From Paenibacillus phocaeensis (GTDB lineage Bacteria; Bacillota; Bacilli; Paenibacillales; Paenibacillaceae): a DNA stretch of 64,000 nucleotides. Below are positions 54,417 to 63,488 of the stretch, one piece after another. Position numbers and translations under genes: made by a program. Under the pieces are notes generated by a model. That model was not told where the DNA came from and searched no databases. It was given only the letters and a program-made list of their open reading frames with translations. Every line of letters begins with the position of its first letter. Position 1 is the stretch's first letter. The stretch covers positions 371,658 to 435,657 of the forward strand of contig NZ_FCOQ01000012.1 of NCBI RefSeq assembly GCF_900021165.1, in the 5' to 3' direction.

Positions 54417-55709
54417 ATGTTAGACATCAAATGGATTCGGGAGCACCAGGAACAGGTTCAAACGGCGGCGGCGGAAAAAGGGATCAGGTTGTCGGTCGCG
54501 GAGCTCTTGCGGTGGGACGATCAACGTCGGGCCCTACTGAGGGAAACGGAACGTTTGCGGCAAGAGCGCAACCGGCTGACATCGCAGATTGAGGCCTCCC
54601 TGCGGAAGCAAGAGCAGGGCGCGGCTGCCCCATTAAAAGAAGAGGTCAAACAGCTCAACCGGCGGCTTAGCGGGCTCGTGAAAGAACTGGAGGAAGCCGA
54701 AGGCGAGTATCGACAGCGGATGCTGCTTGTCCCGAATCCGGTCTCGCCGGACTCGCCCAAGGGTCGATCGGATCTCGACAATGTCGAGGTGAAACGGGTC
54801 GGCGAACCGACGACCTTTGCGTTTGCCCCTCGCGACCACGTCGCGTTAGGCGAGCTGCACCAACTGATCGACATCCCCCGCGGGGTCAAAACGGCCGGCG
54901 CCCGCAACTACTACTTAAGCGGCGCAGGGGTGCTGCTTCACCGGGCGGTGCAGCAACTGGCCGTGGATCTCCTTGCGGCCAAAGGATTCACCCTGCTGGA
55001 GGTCCCGTTAATGGTTCGCTCGGAGGCGCTCGTGAACACCGGATTTTTCCCGCTGGGCGCGGATCAGACGTACCGGATGGCCGATGACGACCGCTGGCTG
55101 GTCGGCACCGCCGAGGTTCCGCTCGTGTCGTATTACGACCATGAAATCGTGGACGTCGCCCATCCGATCAAGCTAGCCGCGGCGTCGCTGTGCTTCCGCA
55201 GCGAAGTTGGCTCGGCAGGCCGGGACGTGCATGGCTTGTACCGCGTGCATCAGTTCTCGAAGGTCGAGCAGGTGGTGCTGTGCGAAAACAATCTGGAGCT
55301 ATCGGAGCGTCTATTTCAGGAAATCACCCGGAACGCCGAAGAACTGCTTCAACTGCTGGAGCTCCCTTACCGGGTTATGGCGGTGTGCACCGGCGACATG
55401 TCGCAAAAAACCTATAAGCAATACGACATCGAAACGTGGATGCCCAGCCGCGGGGCTTATGGAGAGACGCATTCGTCGTCGCAGCTGCTGGATTTTCAGG
55501 CCCGTCGTTCGAACATCCGCTATAAGGACACCGACGGCATGCTGCAATACTGCTACACGCTGAACAACACCATGGTTGCCTCGCCGCGTATCCTGATTCC
55601 GTTATTGGAAAATCATCAGGAGGAAGACGGCAGCATCCGAATTCCCCTTGCTTTGCGCAAATATATGAATGGCCTGGAGCGCCTGACGCCGTTGGAGATG
55701 CAGGGGTAG
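54417..55709 (+). CDS. serS: Seryl-tRNA synthetase, divergent form
   Basis: ATG 54417 follows AAGGAGCGG. The 430-aa class-II synthetase has the N-terminal tRNA-binding coiled coil (about 30-100, RETERLRQERNRLTSQIEA), motif 2 LCFRSEVGSAGRDVHGLYR and motif 3 near the C-terminus. Motif 3 reads TLNNTMVASPRILIPLLENH, whereas housekeeping SerRS have LNGSGLAVGRT; and ETHSSSQLLDFQARR replaces the usual SNCTDFQARR. The motif-3 Arg is kept, so it is probably active. The divergence suggests a second, inducible SerRS; T-box control fits induction when charged serine tRNA falls. Confidence 0.9.
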   Translation: MLDIKWIREHQEQVQTAAAEKGIRLSVAELLRWDDQRRALLRETERLRQERNRLTSQIEASLRKQEQGAAAPLKEEVKQLNRRLSGLVKELEEAEGEYRQRMLLVPNPVSPDSPKGRSDLDNVEVKRVGEPTTFAFAPRDHVALGELHQLIDIPRGVKTAGARNYYLSGAGVLLHRAVQQLAVDLLAAKGFTLLEVPLMVRSEALVNTGFFPLGADQTYRMADDDRWLVGTAEVPLVSYYDHEIVDVAHPIKLAAASLCFRSEVGSAGRDVHGLYRVHQFSKVEQVVLCENNLELSERLFQEITRNAEELLQLLELPYRVMAVCTGDMSQKTYKQYDIETWMPSRGAYGETHSSSQLLDFQARRSNIRYKDTDGMLQYCYTLNNTMVASPRILIPLLENHQEEDGSIRIPLALRKYMNGLERLTPLEMQG

Positions 55710-55786
55710 GAAACATTTCCCACACAACAAATCCGCGCAGGTTTCGTCCAATTGTATAAATCCATCCAGAAAATAGGTGATTTAGA

Positions 55787-56902
55787 ATGACGAAACCGAA
55801 CAACTCTAAAATACTCGGATTCACCTGGCTGCTGGCCGCTTCTCTCATACTGTCTGCCGAAGCAGGAACGGCCGGCGCGGAGCCCGCAGGCGTTGCAGCT
55901 TCGGGAGCCGGGACCAAGGCGGCGAGTCCGACACCCCAAACCGCCTCCATCTCGACAGGCCGCATCGCCATCGAACTCGACGGGAAGCTGCTGCAGCCGA
56001 AAACGCCGCCAACCTTAGTAAACGGAAGCGTTCTGCTGCCGATCCGCGACGTTTTTGAAGCGCTGGGGGCCAAGCTCGGCTGGGACGATGCCAGCAAGAC
56101 CGTCACGGCCACCAAAGGCCCAATGACGCTCGTATATCGCATCGGCGACACTACTGCGCAGCTGAACGGCCAGACCTTGACGCTGCCCGTGCCCGGGCAG
56201 ATCAAGAACGGTTACACGCTGGTGCCCCTGCGGTTTGTAAGCGAAGCGCTGGGCTGCGAGGTCGTCTGGGATGGCGATCACCGTACGGTGCGGATCACCT
56301 CGACTCTCACCTACGAAACCACCGTTGCGTGGGGCGTCAACCTGCGCAGCGCGCCGGATGCAAGCAGCGAAGCGGTCGACGAGGAATTGCTCCCCGCGGG
56401 CAGCAAGCTGCATGTCGTTCGCGAAGCCGGCGCACTCTGGCTGGAGGTCCGCACTCCGGACGGGCGCTCCGGTTATGTCTCAGCCAAGCCGAAGTACACG
56501 GACTACCGCAGCAATGCCCTGGCGGACAAGCAGGCGGATGAGCTGATCGCCTATGGCAAAACGTTTGAAGGCACGCCGTACGAATTCGGAGCGTCCCCTG
56601 ACCAGACGAAGACGTTCGATTGCTCCTCTTTTGTGAAACGGGTATATGGGGACATTCTCTCGATCGAGCTTCCGCGCGTGTCCTATAACCAAGCCAAGGA
56701 AGGCACGGAGGTCGGCCTGGACGAGCTGCGCAAGGGAGATCTGCTGTTCTTCAGCGCACGCGGGCTGGACATCGGCCATGTCGGCATTTACATTGGGGAT
56801 GATCAAATTTTGCACACCTATTCCAAGGAGCAAGGCGTCCATATCGAGGCGTTCGACGGTCAGTGGAAAAAGCGCTTCGTCACCGCGCGGCGTGTATTTT
56901 AA
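55787..56902 (+). CDS. Secreted NlpC/P60 cell-wall hydrolase with stalk domain
   Basis: A signal peptide (about 1-31) is followed by a copper-amine-oxidase-N-like stalk domain (residues 62-165: NGSVLLPIRDVFEALGAKLG, NGYTLVPLRFVSEALG), an SH3b domain (180-235: GVNLRSAPDASSEAVD) and an NlpC/P60 domain (250-371). The catalytic triad is visible: Cys in TFDCSSFVKRVYG, His in DIGHVGIYIG, His in QILHTYSKEQG. It should cleave D-gamma-glutamyl-meso-diaminopimelate links in peptidoglycan outside the cell. The stalk domain probably anchors or spaces the enzyme at the wall. Confidence 0.9.
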   Translation: MTKPNNSKILGFTWLLAASLILSAEAGTAGAEPAGVAASGAGTKAASPTPQTASISTGRIAIELDGKLLQPKTPPTLVNGSVLLPIRDVFEALGAKLGWDDASKTVTATKGPMTLVYRIGDTTAQLNGQTLTLPVPGQIKNGYTLVPLRFVSEALGCEVVWDGDHRTVRITSTLTYETTVAWGVNLRSAPDASSEAVDEELLPAGSKLHVVREAGALWLEVRTPDGRSGYVSAKPKYTDYRSNALADKQADELIAYGKTFEGTPYEFGASPDQTKTFDCSSFVKRVYGDILSIELPRVSYNQAKEGTEVGLDELRKGDLLFFSARGLDIGHVGIYIGDDQILHTYSKEQGVHIEAFDGQWKKRFVTARRVF

Positions 56903-57013
56903 GACGGCGGCCTGGGTTGAGTGCCGGACTGTAACCGGACCCGGAGTACATTCAAGTTATTCTTCCTTTCTGCCGACATAGGAAGTATAGACGTTGGCGA
57001 AGGAGGTGAATCC

Positions 57014-57727
57014 GTGCGGTTCTGCCGGCAAGCAAATGAACCCAAGCCGGTTAACGCGCATGGAGACGCGATGTGGAAATGGCTGAAAGGCTCGAAAACA
57101 ACTTCTGGCGCTACCCGCAGCAAGGCCGAAGCACCTGATAAGCCGGGCGGTACAACCCAGGAGGAGAATCACATCCCGAAGCCCAAGGTGATCGTCATTA
57201 CCGGCACAAGCGGCTCCGGCCGCAAAAGCATTGCCAAGCAGCTAAGCACGGACCTTAACCTCCCTTATGTTCTGCCCTATACCACGCGGGCGATTCGCTC
57301 TGGGGAGCGGGATGGCGAGCATTACCATTTCATCGCCGAAGCGGATTTTCAAACGATGGTAAGCAGACAAGCGTTCAGCCAGCAGGTCCGCCTGGAACGC
57401 GGCAGTTACGGAATCGCGGAGCGCGAGCTGGTCGATGCGCTGGAGCAGCGAGGGGCAGCGATCGTTGTTGTGAATCACGAAGGCTTGCAAGACTTGCAGA
57501 AGCGATTCGGACCGCAGGTCATCCGAATTTTCCTGTATGTGACGAAGGAGGACATTCGGCTGCGCGAGGAACGCGAGGGAGCGCCGCCCGAGGTGATCGA
57601 GGAGTACTTGCGAAATTACTCCGAACAGGTTGTTCACAAGAAGGAATCGGATTACTTGCTGCAGAATCTGGATCCCGGCTTAACGCTGGGGAAGATCAGG
57701 GATTTTTTGCAGGACAAAATTATTTAA
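57014..57727 (+). CDS. Guanylate-kinase-like P-loop protein
   Basis: GTG 57014 is chosen for its AGGAGGTGAATCC site; an ATG 20 codons later (MWKWLKG) also has a weak site. The 237-aa protein has ~50 non-conserved residues, then a guanylate kinase fold: P-loop ITGTSGSGRKSI, YTTRAIRSGERDGEHYHFI for GMP, and a lid region ending IRLREEREGAPPEVIEEYL. The P-loop has Arg-Lys-Ser where GMP kinases have GKST, and the GMP-binding part differs, so true GMK activity is uncertain. Terminator follows. Confidence 0.8.
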   Translation: MRFCRQANEPKPVNAHGDAMWKWLKGSKTTSGATRSKAEAPDKPGGTTQEENHIPKPKVIVITGTSGSGRKSIAKQLSTDLNLPYVLPYTTRAIRSGERDGEHYHFIAEADFQTMVSRQAFSQQVRLERGSYGIAERELVDALEQRGAAIVVVNHEGLQDLQKRFGPQVIRIFLYVTKEDIRLREEREGAPPEVIEEYLRNYSEQVVHKKESDYLLQNLDPGLTLGKIRDFLQDKII

Positions 57728-57733
57728 AGGGTA

Positions 57734-57777
57734 AACGGGTTATCCCGGTCGATCAGGCTGGGGCGGCCCGTTTTTTT
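57734..57777 (+). terminator. Terminator after the guanylate-kinase-like gene
   Basis: AAACGGG pairs with CCCGTTT at the ends of a 40-base GC-rich stem, followed by a run of T. Confidence 0.7.
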
Positions 57778-57798
57778 TGTGCTCAGGGCGGACTGTGC

Positions 57799-57812
57799 GG
57801 CAAGCGTTAGAG
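57799..57812. repeat. Fragment of the 229-bp extragenic repeat
   Basis: GGCAAGCGTTAGAG is identical to the end of the 229-bp repeats at 24381-25617 and lies in an otherwise geneless stretch (57778-57888). Confidence 0.5.
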
Positions 57813-57888
57813 ATGAAGCCGCCGCTTCTCGGAGCGAAAAGAAGGAGGACTGCGGAAGGTGTTTGGGGCGAAGTTAGGCATTTAGTGC

Positions 57889-57940
57889 TTGACGGGGTGG
57901 AGTTTTATTCATATAGTTATATACATGACTATATAACTAT
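57889..57940 (+). promoter_or_regulatory. Promoter and operator of the YtrA-type operon
   Basis: TTGACG (57889-57894) and TATAGT (57912-57917) are separated by 17 bases. A perfect 11-base inverted repeat ATAGTTATATA / TATATAACTAT (57913-57940) covers the -10, as expected for autorepression by the GntR protein encoded just downstream. Confidence 0.8.
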
Positions 57941-57977
57941 ATAACAAACAATCAAAAAGCACGGAGGTGAATTCCCG

Positions 57978-58361
57978 TTGAATCCGTCTTTTGACGACAA
58001 GAAGCCGATTTTTCTGCAGATCAAAGAGCTCATTGAAGACCAGATTGTGAACGACCAGTTGAAGGAACATGAGCAAATTCCGTCAACAACGCAGCTGGTG
58101 CAATTTTACAAAATCAATCACCTGACGATTGCCAAAGGCATTAATCTGCTGGTCGACGCCGGTATTTTGTACAAGAAGAGGGGGGTTGGCATGTTTGTGG
58201 CCGAACAGGCGAAGGAAATGCTGCTGACGCAGCGCAGGGAGCGGTTTCTCGATGAATACGTCCTGCCGATGATGCGGGAAGCCGCGAAGCTGGGGATTCA
58301 CGAGGATGAAATGAAACAGCTGATTACGAAAGCGAAGGAGGGTGTCCTAAATGAGCCTTGA
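57978..58361 (+). CDS. GntR-family regulator, YtrA subfamily
   Basis: TTG 57978 behind GGAGGTGA. The 127-aa protein has the winged helix PIFLQIKELIEDQIVNDQLKE, IPSTTQLVQFYKINHLTIAKGINLLVDAGIL, GVGMFV, and a short helical dimerisation tail, the YtrA type. It usually represses its own operon of ABC-transporter genes induced by cell-wall-active agents. The next gene overlaps by 11 bases. Confidence 0.9.
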   Translation: MNPSFDDKKPIFLQIKELIEDQIVNDQLKEHEQIPSTTQLVQFYKINHLTIAKGINLLVDAGILYKKRGVGMFVAEQAKEMLLTQRRERFLDEYVLPMMREAAKLGIHEDEMKQLITKAKEGVLNEP

Positions 58362-59253
58362 TGTGAGGTTAGAGCAGGTAAATGTCCATTTCGGCGGTCA
58401 TCGCGCTCTAGCGGATGTGTATTTGGAGCTGGAAGCCGGGAAAATTTACGGACTGCTGGGTCGAAACGGGGCGGGCAAAACCACCCTGCTCTCGCTGCTG
58501 GCCGCTTATATGGAGCCCACGTCAGGGCGGGTGCGCATCGGCGGACACAACCCGTTTGAGCATGCCGAGACGATGGCCCGGATCAGCTTCGTCTATGAAA
58601 CCAACTACAGTGAAGAGAGCGAGAAAGTGAAAGGCCTGCTGAAGGCGGCTGAGCGATACCGCCCCCATTTTGACCGGGCGTATGCCGAGGAGCTGGTGCG
58701 GTTGTTCGGCCTCCCGCAGGACGTGGCGATCAAGAAGCTCTCCAGCGGGATGCAATCGGCGCTGAATGCCGTCATCGGGCTGGCGAGCCGAACACCGGTA
58801 ACGATCTTTGACGAGGTCTACCGCGGGATGGATGCGCCAACTCGGGAGATTTTCTATAAGCAATTGCTGGAGGACCAGGCCCGCCATCCGCGCACGATGA
58901 TCCTGTCCACTCACCTGGTCTCAGAGATGGATTATTTGTTTGAGGACGTGGTGATTTTGCATAAAGGGCGGGTATTGCTGAAAGAGCCGATCGACCAACT
59001 GCTGGAACGTGGTGCATCCATTACCGGAGCGGCGGCGGACGTCGACGAGTTCGTGCACGGCATGAAGGTGTTGAACGTTCAGCAACTCGGCGGAACGAAG
59101 GCGGCGATGGTCTACGGGGAGATCGATGAGCCCCGGCGCAGAGTCGCTGCGAACAAAGGACTCGATATCGGGCCGGTTCCGCTGCAGGATTTGTTCATCC
59201 ATTTAACCGGGGAGGTGGGTTCGCATGACCACGAAATCGAATTCGAGCAGTAA
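58351..59253 (+). CDS. ABC transporter ATP-binding protein, YtrB-like
   Basis: The 300-aa protein shows Walker A LLGRNGAGKTTLLSLLA, a variant signature KKLSSGMQSALN, Walker B VTIFDEVYRGMD and the H-loop STHLVSEMD. FDEVYRGMD and the spacing are those of the YtrB subgroup that works with GntR-type regulators. The last ~80 residues are a C-terminal extension. The downstream membrane protein overlaps it by 29 bases. Confidence 0.92.
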   Translation: MSLDVRLEQVNVHFGGHRALADVYLELEAGKIYGLLGRNGAGKTTLLSLLAAYMEPTSGRVRIGGHNPFEHAETMARISFVYETNYSEESEKVKGLLKAAERYRPHFDRAYAEELVRLFGLPQDVAIKKLSSGMQSALNAVIGLASRTPVTIFDEVYRGMDAPTREIFYKQLLEDQARHPRTMILSTHLVSEMDYLFEDVVILHKGRVLLKEPIDQLLERGASITGAAADVDEFVHGMKVLNVQQLGGTKAAMVYGEIDEPRRRVAANKGLDIGPVPLQDLFIHLTGEVGSHDHEIEFEQ

Positions 59254-59941
59254 AGCCCAGCCCATCCGTCATGCCAACCGCGGGCTTCGGGTAGCCGCAG
59301 ACATGGCTCGCACCCAACTGACCTGGGCCGCCTGGTTTCTCTGCTTCGTGACCCTGGTCTATGTGATCATTGAAGTGAACGCGCAAAACTTCATCACGCT
59401 AGCTTTTCAACCGTCCAAAATGTTTATGCTCGTCATCGGAATTGTATCGGTGTCCGGCTTCTTGAACTTTTACGCCAGACTAGGGGTGACGCGTACCGCT
59501 TATTTCTACGGCTCTTCTCTGGCCGCAGCAACGGTTGCTCTGGTTCTGATGGGAGGTGTAGGGGTCCTCGGCAGCTTGCAGCATTGGCTAATTCCGGCTC
59601 CGGAGAAGGTTTCCATCCTGGGGGAGAACGATTCCTGGCTGCTTACCGTACTCGTGTATATGCTGAACGCCCTGGTGTACTATTTGGCAGGGTATGTGAT
59701 CGGCATCGGCTTTTACCGGTTTGGCAAGTTCGGCGGAATGCTGTACATCGTCCTGGCTCTGGGGATTCTGGCGACTTCCGAGGCCTTGTGGGACAGGGAG
59801 CTTAAGGATCTCATTAATCGCGTTGTGTATATCGGCGAGCTCCCGCTAGGGGTTTCATTGCTGGGTTCGTTACTACTGATTGGCGTCGCTTTGGGGATTA
59901 TTGGGGCTACAATGAAAAGGGTGCGGATCAAAATAAAATAA
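59225..59941 (+). CDS. ABC transporter membrane subunit
   Basis: ATG 59225 follows GGGAGGTGGG within the end of the ATPase gene. The 238-aa protein has a hydrophilic N-terminus of about 35 residues and six hydrophobic segments, with no enzymatic motif. As the only membrane protein of the operon it is the presumed permease of the YtrB-like ATPase. Confidence 0.8.
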   Translation: MTTKSNSSSKAQPIRHANRGLRVAADMARTQLTWAAWFLCFVTLVYVIIEVNAQNFITLAFQPSKMFMLVIGIVSVSGFLNFYARLGVTRTAYFYGSSLAAATVALVLMGGVGVLGSLQHWLIPAPEKVSILGENDSWLLTVLVYMLNALVYYLAGYVIGIGFYRFGKFGGMLYIVLALGILATSEALWDRELKDLINRVVYIGELPLGVSLLGSLLLIGVALGIIGATMKRVRIKIK

Positions 59942-60040
59942 TCGGGCCGCGTTGCCCAAGGAGTAAACCTGGGGGCAACTACCAGAAACGGCGGGGCGCA
60001 CCTGCAGTAAGGCTAGCGATGCGCTGCGGAGACGAAGGTC

Positions 60041-60089
60041 AAACAGCCAAAAAACCATCTCACTTGTAGGAGATGGTTTTTGGCTGTTT
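60041..60089. terminator. Long bidirectional terminator
   Basis: AAACAGCCAAAAAACCATCTC pairs with its near-perfect complement at 60070-60089 (loop of about 8 bases). It separates the plus-strand ABC operon from the convergent minus-strand regulator. Confidence 0.85.
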
Positions 60090-60115
60090 CGTTGATCTCT
60101 TGATGTACACAAGAG

Positions 60116-60832
60116 CTAGCCGGCTTCTTCCTCTGCGTCCAGGTCCAACGCAAACACGTCCTTCAAACCGGTGCGCCCCTGTGCGGTAACTTTGACCGCC
60201 CGGCTCTGCGGACTTCGCTCCACCCATCCCAATTCAAGCAGCCGCTCCAGCAGCGCGTTGCCCAGCGCACCGGCCAGATGATGGCGGCGCTCGCTCCAAT
60301 CGAGACACTTGTGGGAAAAAGATCGTCGTTTATTCCTCGATTGTTCGAGGTTGACCCCGAAGTGATTCAGAAACGCTGCGCCCTCTGCGGTCACCTCAAA
60401 CGCTCCGTCTCCTTCGGCGAGAATGCCTGTGCGCACCAGGCTTTGTGTCAGGCGAACTCCAAGGCTCCCTGCCAAATGGTCGTAGCAGGTTCGAGCATAC
60501 CGAAGCGCTTGATCTTCCGTTGCCTGCCGCAGCGACCTGACCGGTGCCGGCGGGGCGATGGACAGCAAGGACTCCATGACCCGGGCGACTTCCGGGTTCG
60601 CGATGCCGTAATAACGGTGGCGGCCTTGTTTCTCGACGGCAACCAGTCCGGCCTCCGTCAGTTTGGCCAAATGAAAGCTGGCCGTCTGCGCCTGAACTCC
60701 GGCCATTCGCGCCAGCTCGCCGGCCGCATGAAATCTCCCGTCCAGCATCCCCGTCAGCATCGCCGACCGGCTGGGATCGCTGACTAGCGAGGCGATGGCA
60801 GCCGCTGGTGATGTTGGTGATGTCGCTCCCAT
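60116..60832 (-). CDS. ArsR-like winged-helix regulator
   Basis: The start is set at ATG 60832 (MGATSPTSP) or the GTG one codon earlier, both behind AAGGGGGG. The first ~90 residues are an ArsR-type winged helix (AGELARMAGVQAQTASFHLAKL, then HRYYGIANPEVARVMESLL). About 130 further residues form a helical domain with CYDHLAGSLGVRLTQSL, found in a group of two-domain ArsR proteins; Cys in that motif may sense a ligand. Divergent from the flavoprotein gene at 60946, which it probably controls. Confidence 0.8.
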   Translation of the reverse strand: MGATSPTSPAAAIASLVSDPSRSAMLTGMLDGRFHAAGELARMAGVQAQTASFHLAKLTEAGLVAVEKQGRHRYYGIANPEVARVMESLLSIAPPAPVRSLRQATEDQALRYARTCYDHLAGSLGVRLTQSLVRTGILAEGDGAFEVTAEGAAFLNHFGVNLEQSRNKRRSFSHKCLDWSERRHHLAGALGNALLERLLELGWVERSPQSRAVKVTAQGRTGLKDVFALDLDAEEEAG

Positions 60833-60945
60833 CACGTATGAGACCCCCCTTTCGCGTTCAAATGGTATTCCATATTTCGATGACGATGGTAATGTTGCCA
60901 TTATACAATAAGCGGGAATCCATTGAAAACCAGGAGGGAATTCAT

Positions 60946-61575
60946 TTGTACTTTTCTAAAGCGACAACTCCGTCAGACGACACTTTGCTCATTCAGCCGA
61001 AAATATTGTATTATGGAACGCCCGTTGTCCTGCTCACAACGTTAAACGAAGACGGGAGCACTAATATCAGCCCCATCTCATCTTCTTGGGCCCTCGGCGA
61101 ACACCTCGTCCTTGGCATCGGGCTGGGCGGCAAAGCCGCTGAAAATCTGCAGCGCTGCCCGGAATGCGTAATTAACCTGCCCGATCCATCCATGTGGGAA
61201 CAGGTCGAGCGGTTAGCCTCCACAACCGGACAAACCCCCGTGCCAAGTGAAAAAGCAGCGCAAGGTTTTGTCTATCAAAAGGATAAATTTGCGATCAGCG
61301 GCTTGACTCCGCACCCTTCCCAGCAGGTACAGCCCGTACGTATCCGCGAGTGCCCGCTGCAAATCGAAGCCGTCGTCGAGGACTTCCGTGTGCCGGACTC
61401 TGCACCCTTCTTCGCGATCGTCCAAACCCGGGCCGTAGCCGTTCATGCCCGCCAGGACCTAGTCATCGGCGACCATCACATCGACCCTCGCCAATGGAGC
61501 CCGCTGATCTATAACTTCCGCCATTACTTCGGCCTTGGCGAGCCGATAGGGAAGACGTTTCGAGCGGAGGTGTGA
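60946..61575 (+). CDS. Flavin reductase-like FMN-binding protein
   Basis: TTG 60946 is chosen because AGGAGGGAATTCAT precedes it; the longer open frame overlaps the divergent regulator. The 209-aa protein has the FMN-binding split-barrel fold of flavin-reductase-like proteins: LYYGTPVVLLTTLNEDGSTN, ISPISSSWALGEHLVLGIG and ENLQRCPECVINLP. A flavin-dependent reductase or small-molecule-modifying role is likely; the physiological partner is unknown. Confidence 0.8.
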   Translation: MYFSKATTPSDDTLLIQPKILYYGTPVVLLTTLNEDGSTNISPISSSWALGEHLVLGIGLGGKAAENLQRCPECVINLPDPSMWEQVERLASTTGQTPVPSEKAAQGFVYQKDKFAISGLTPHPSQQVQPVRIRECPLQIEAVVEDFRVPDSAPFFAIVQTRAVAVHARQDLVIGDHHIDPRQWSPLIYNFRHYFGLGEPIGKTFRAEV

Positions 61576-61589
61576 GGGGACGGGTGTGG

Positions 61590-62040
61590 AAACAGGGGCG
61601 GATGTGGGTATAGGTGCAGTGTGGGTCAGCGAGTACGGTGCGGGTATGGCTGCAAGTACGGGGAGGTGCTGGGGGCGAGTATAGGTGCAGTGTGGGTCAG
61701 GTACAGTGTGGGCTAGGTGCAGTGCGAGTACAGGTGCGGTGTGGGTCAGGTACAGGAGGAGCTGGTAAGGTGCGGGTGAAGGTCTGGGGCAGGTAAGGAC
61801 GTTGGAGTAGGTGCCGGGGCGGGTACGAGAGTAGGTGCCGGTGGAGGTCAGGCGCGAGTGTAGATCAGGTGCAGATGTGGGATCGGGTGCAGCTAGGGCT
61901 AGAATACTGGAACGGCACCAGCACAGTGCGGGTGCCAGTTTGGTAGTGGCACTGTACTGGCATCGGCACCAGTACCGATACTGACCAGGCTAGGCTAGGC
62001 TAAGCCTGGTCAAGATCTGGTTCCTGCGGAGCTGTACGCT
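61590..62040. repeat. G/T-rich minisatellite-like region
   Basis: Degenerate units around GGTGCAGTGTGGGTCAGGTACAG recur from 61614 to about 61890. Between 61910 and 62020 the sequence changes to GGCACCAGTACCGATACTG-like dyads and a GGCTAGGCTAGGCTAAGCC stretch. No gene fits. Confidence 0.7.
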
Positions 62041-62050
62041 CCCCTTCCCT

Positions 62051-63112
62051 TTACTCCGTATCCCCGCCGGCAGCTTCCCAACGGGCGATTTCTTCGCGCA
62101 CCCGCGGAGCTACCTCCGTGCCGAGAAGCTCTATAGAACGCATGACATCCTCATGCGGCATCGTCCCAAGCGGACAGTGCAGCATGAATCGGGTGATACC
62201 AACCTGTTTGCGCAGGTAAATAATCTTGTTCGCCACCGTCTCCGGATCGCCGACATACAGCGCTCCTTCCAGGCTGCGGGCTGCATCGTAGCTGGCCCGG
62301 CCGTAGTGGCCCCAGCCGCGTTCCCGTCCGATCACGTTCATGGCTGCCTGGGTCGAAGGGAAGAACTTTTCCACCGCTACGTCTTGGCGTTCTCCAACGA
62401 AGCCGTGCGAATGCGAGGCGACTGTCAGCTTCGAGACATCATGCCCAGCCTGAGCGGCGGCACGCTTGTAAATCTTCACGAGCGGTGCAAATTGAACCGG
62501 CCGGCCGCCGATGATCGCCAGCACCAACGGCAGGCCGAGCACTCCGGCACGAATGACGGATTCGGTATTGCCTCCGCTGCCGATCCATACCGGAAGCGGA
62601 TTTTGCACAGGACGCGGATAGACGCCCAAGTTGTGGATCGCTGGACGGTGCTTGCCTTGCCAGGTTACTTTTTCCGACTCACGCAGTTTCAGCAGCAGAT
62701 CCAGCTTCTCCTCGAACAGTTCTTCATAGTTGTTCAAATCGTACCCGAACAGCGGGAAGGACTCGATAAATGAACCCCGGCCGGCCATAATCTCCGCGCG
62801 CCCATTCGAGAGGGCATCCAGCGTTGCGAAGTCCTGGAACACTCGAACCGGATCATCGGAAGACAGCACGGTAACGGCGCTGGTCAGCCGGATGCGGGAC
62901 GTCTGCGGCGCTGCCGCGGCCAACACCATCTGCGGCGAGGAAGCGGCATAATCTTGACGATGATGCTCCCCGACGCCGAACACATCCAGTCCGACTTTGT
63001 CGGCCAGGACGATCTCCTCTACCACCTCGCGCAGCCGCTGCGCATGACTGATCAATTCGCCTGTGACGACATCCGGCGTTGTTTCCACGAACGTGCTGAT
63101 TCCGATTTCCAT
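62051..63112 (-). CDS. LLM-class flavin-dependent oxidoreductase
   Basis: The 353-aa luciferase-like protein starts at ATG 63112 behind GGAGG. ADKVGLDVFGVGEHHRQDYA, RIRLTSAVTVLSSDDPVRVFQDFATLDALSNGR, and PLPVWIGSGGNTESV are typical of the bacterial luciferase/LLM fold that uses reduced FMN and oxygen. Substrate unknown. The AT-rich upstream region (63120-63170) contains a pair of TATAGT-like elements, GTATAGTAAAATAC and ATATAGTTAAC, that could be promoter or operator. Confidence 0.9.
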   Translation of the reverse strand: MEIGISTFVETTPDVVTGELISHAQRLREVVEEIVLADKVGLDVFGVGEHHRQDYAASSPQMVLAAAAPQTSRIRLTSAVTVLSSDDPVRVFQDFATLDALSNGRAEIMAGRGSFIESFPLFGYDLNNYEELFEEKLDLLLKLRESEKVTWQGKHRPAIHNLGVYPRPVQNPLPVWIGSGGNTESVIRAGVLGLPLVLAIIGGRPVQFAPLVKIYKRAAAQAGHDVSKLTVASHSHGFVGERQDVAVEKFFPSTQAAMNVIGRERGWGHYGRASYDAARSLEGALYVGDPETVANKIIYLRKQVGITRFMLHCPLGTMPHEDVMRSIELLGTEVAPRVREEIARWEAAGGDTE

Positions 63113-63302
63113 GTTTCGTTCCTCCGCTTCATCTTGTTAACTATATTTTTGTATTTTACTATACTTTTGTTATTTGAGCAAAAGAAATGCGCAGCTCCGG
63201 CGGCCCATCGTTCATAAGCTGCACGCTCCGGGCTTCTACTATACGCAGGACCGCGCTTGGAAGGGAAGTTTGTAGCAGGATTGAGTTGTGCGGGGTGACT
63301 TT

Positions 63303-63488
63303 GTGCGAGGCGGAGTTTGTGACTGGGATGAGTCTTTGGCTGGGTAGAGTTTAGTTTGCGGTAGGACGAAGTTTGTGCGGGGTGGAGTCGGCAAGGCAGA
63401 GTTTGTGCGGGGTGAAATTTGTGCAAGGCGGAGTTTGTGACTGGGATGAGTCCTTGGCTGGGTAGAGTTTAGTTTGCGGTAGGACGAA
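63303..63488. repeat. 118-bp direct repeat pair
   Basis: CGGAGTTTGTGACTGGGATG begins at 63311 and again at 63429. About 68 bases are nearly identical, and shorter GTTTGTGCGGGGTG units lie between the copies. Confidence 0.8.

Noticed and set aside
57014..57727. True guanylate kinase (gmk)
   Set aside because: The P-loop and GMP-binding part deviate from the housekeeping enzyme and there is an N-terminal extension, so only a guanylate-kinase-like call is made.
61614..61796. A 60-codon plus-strand frame in the G/T-rich region
   Set aside because: Pure translation of the degenerate GGTGCAGTGTGGGTCA units; no coding evidence.
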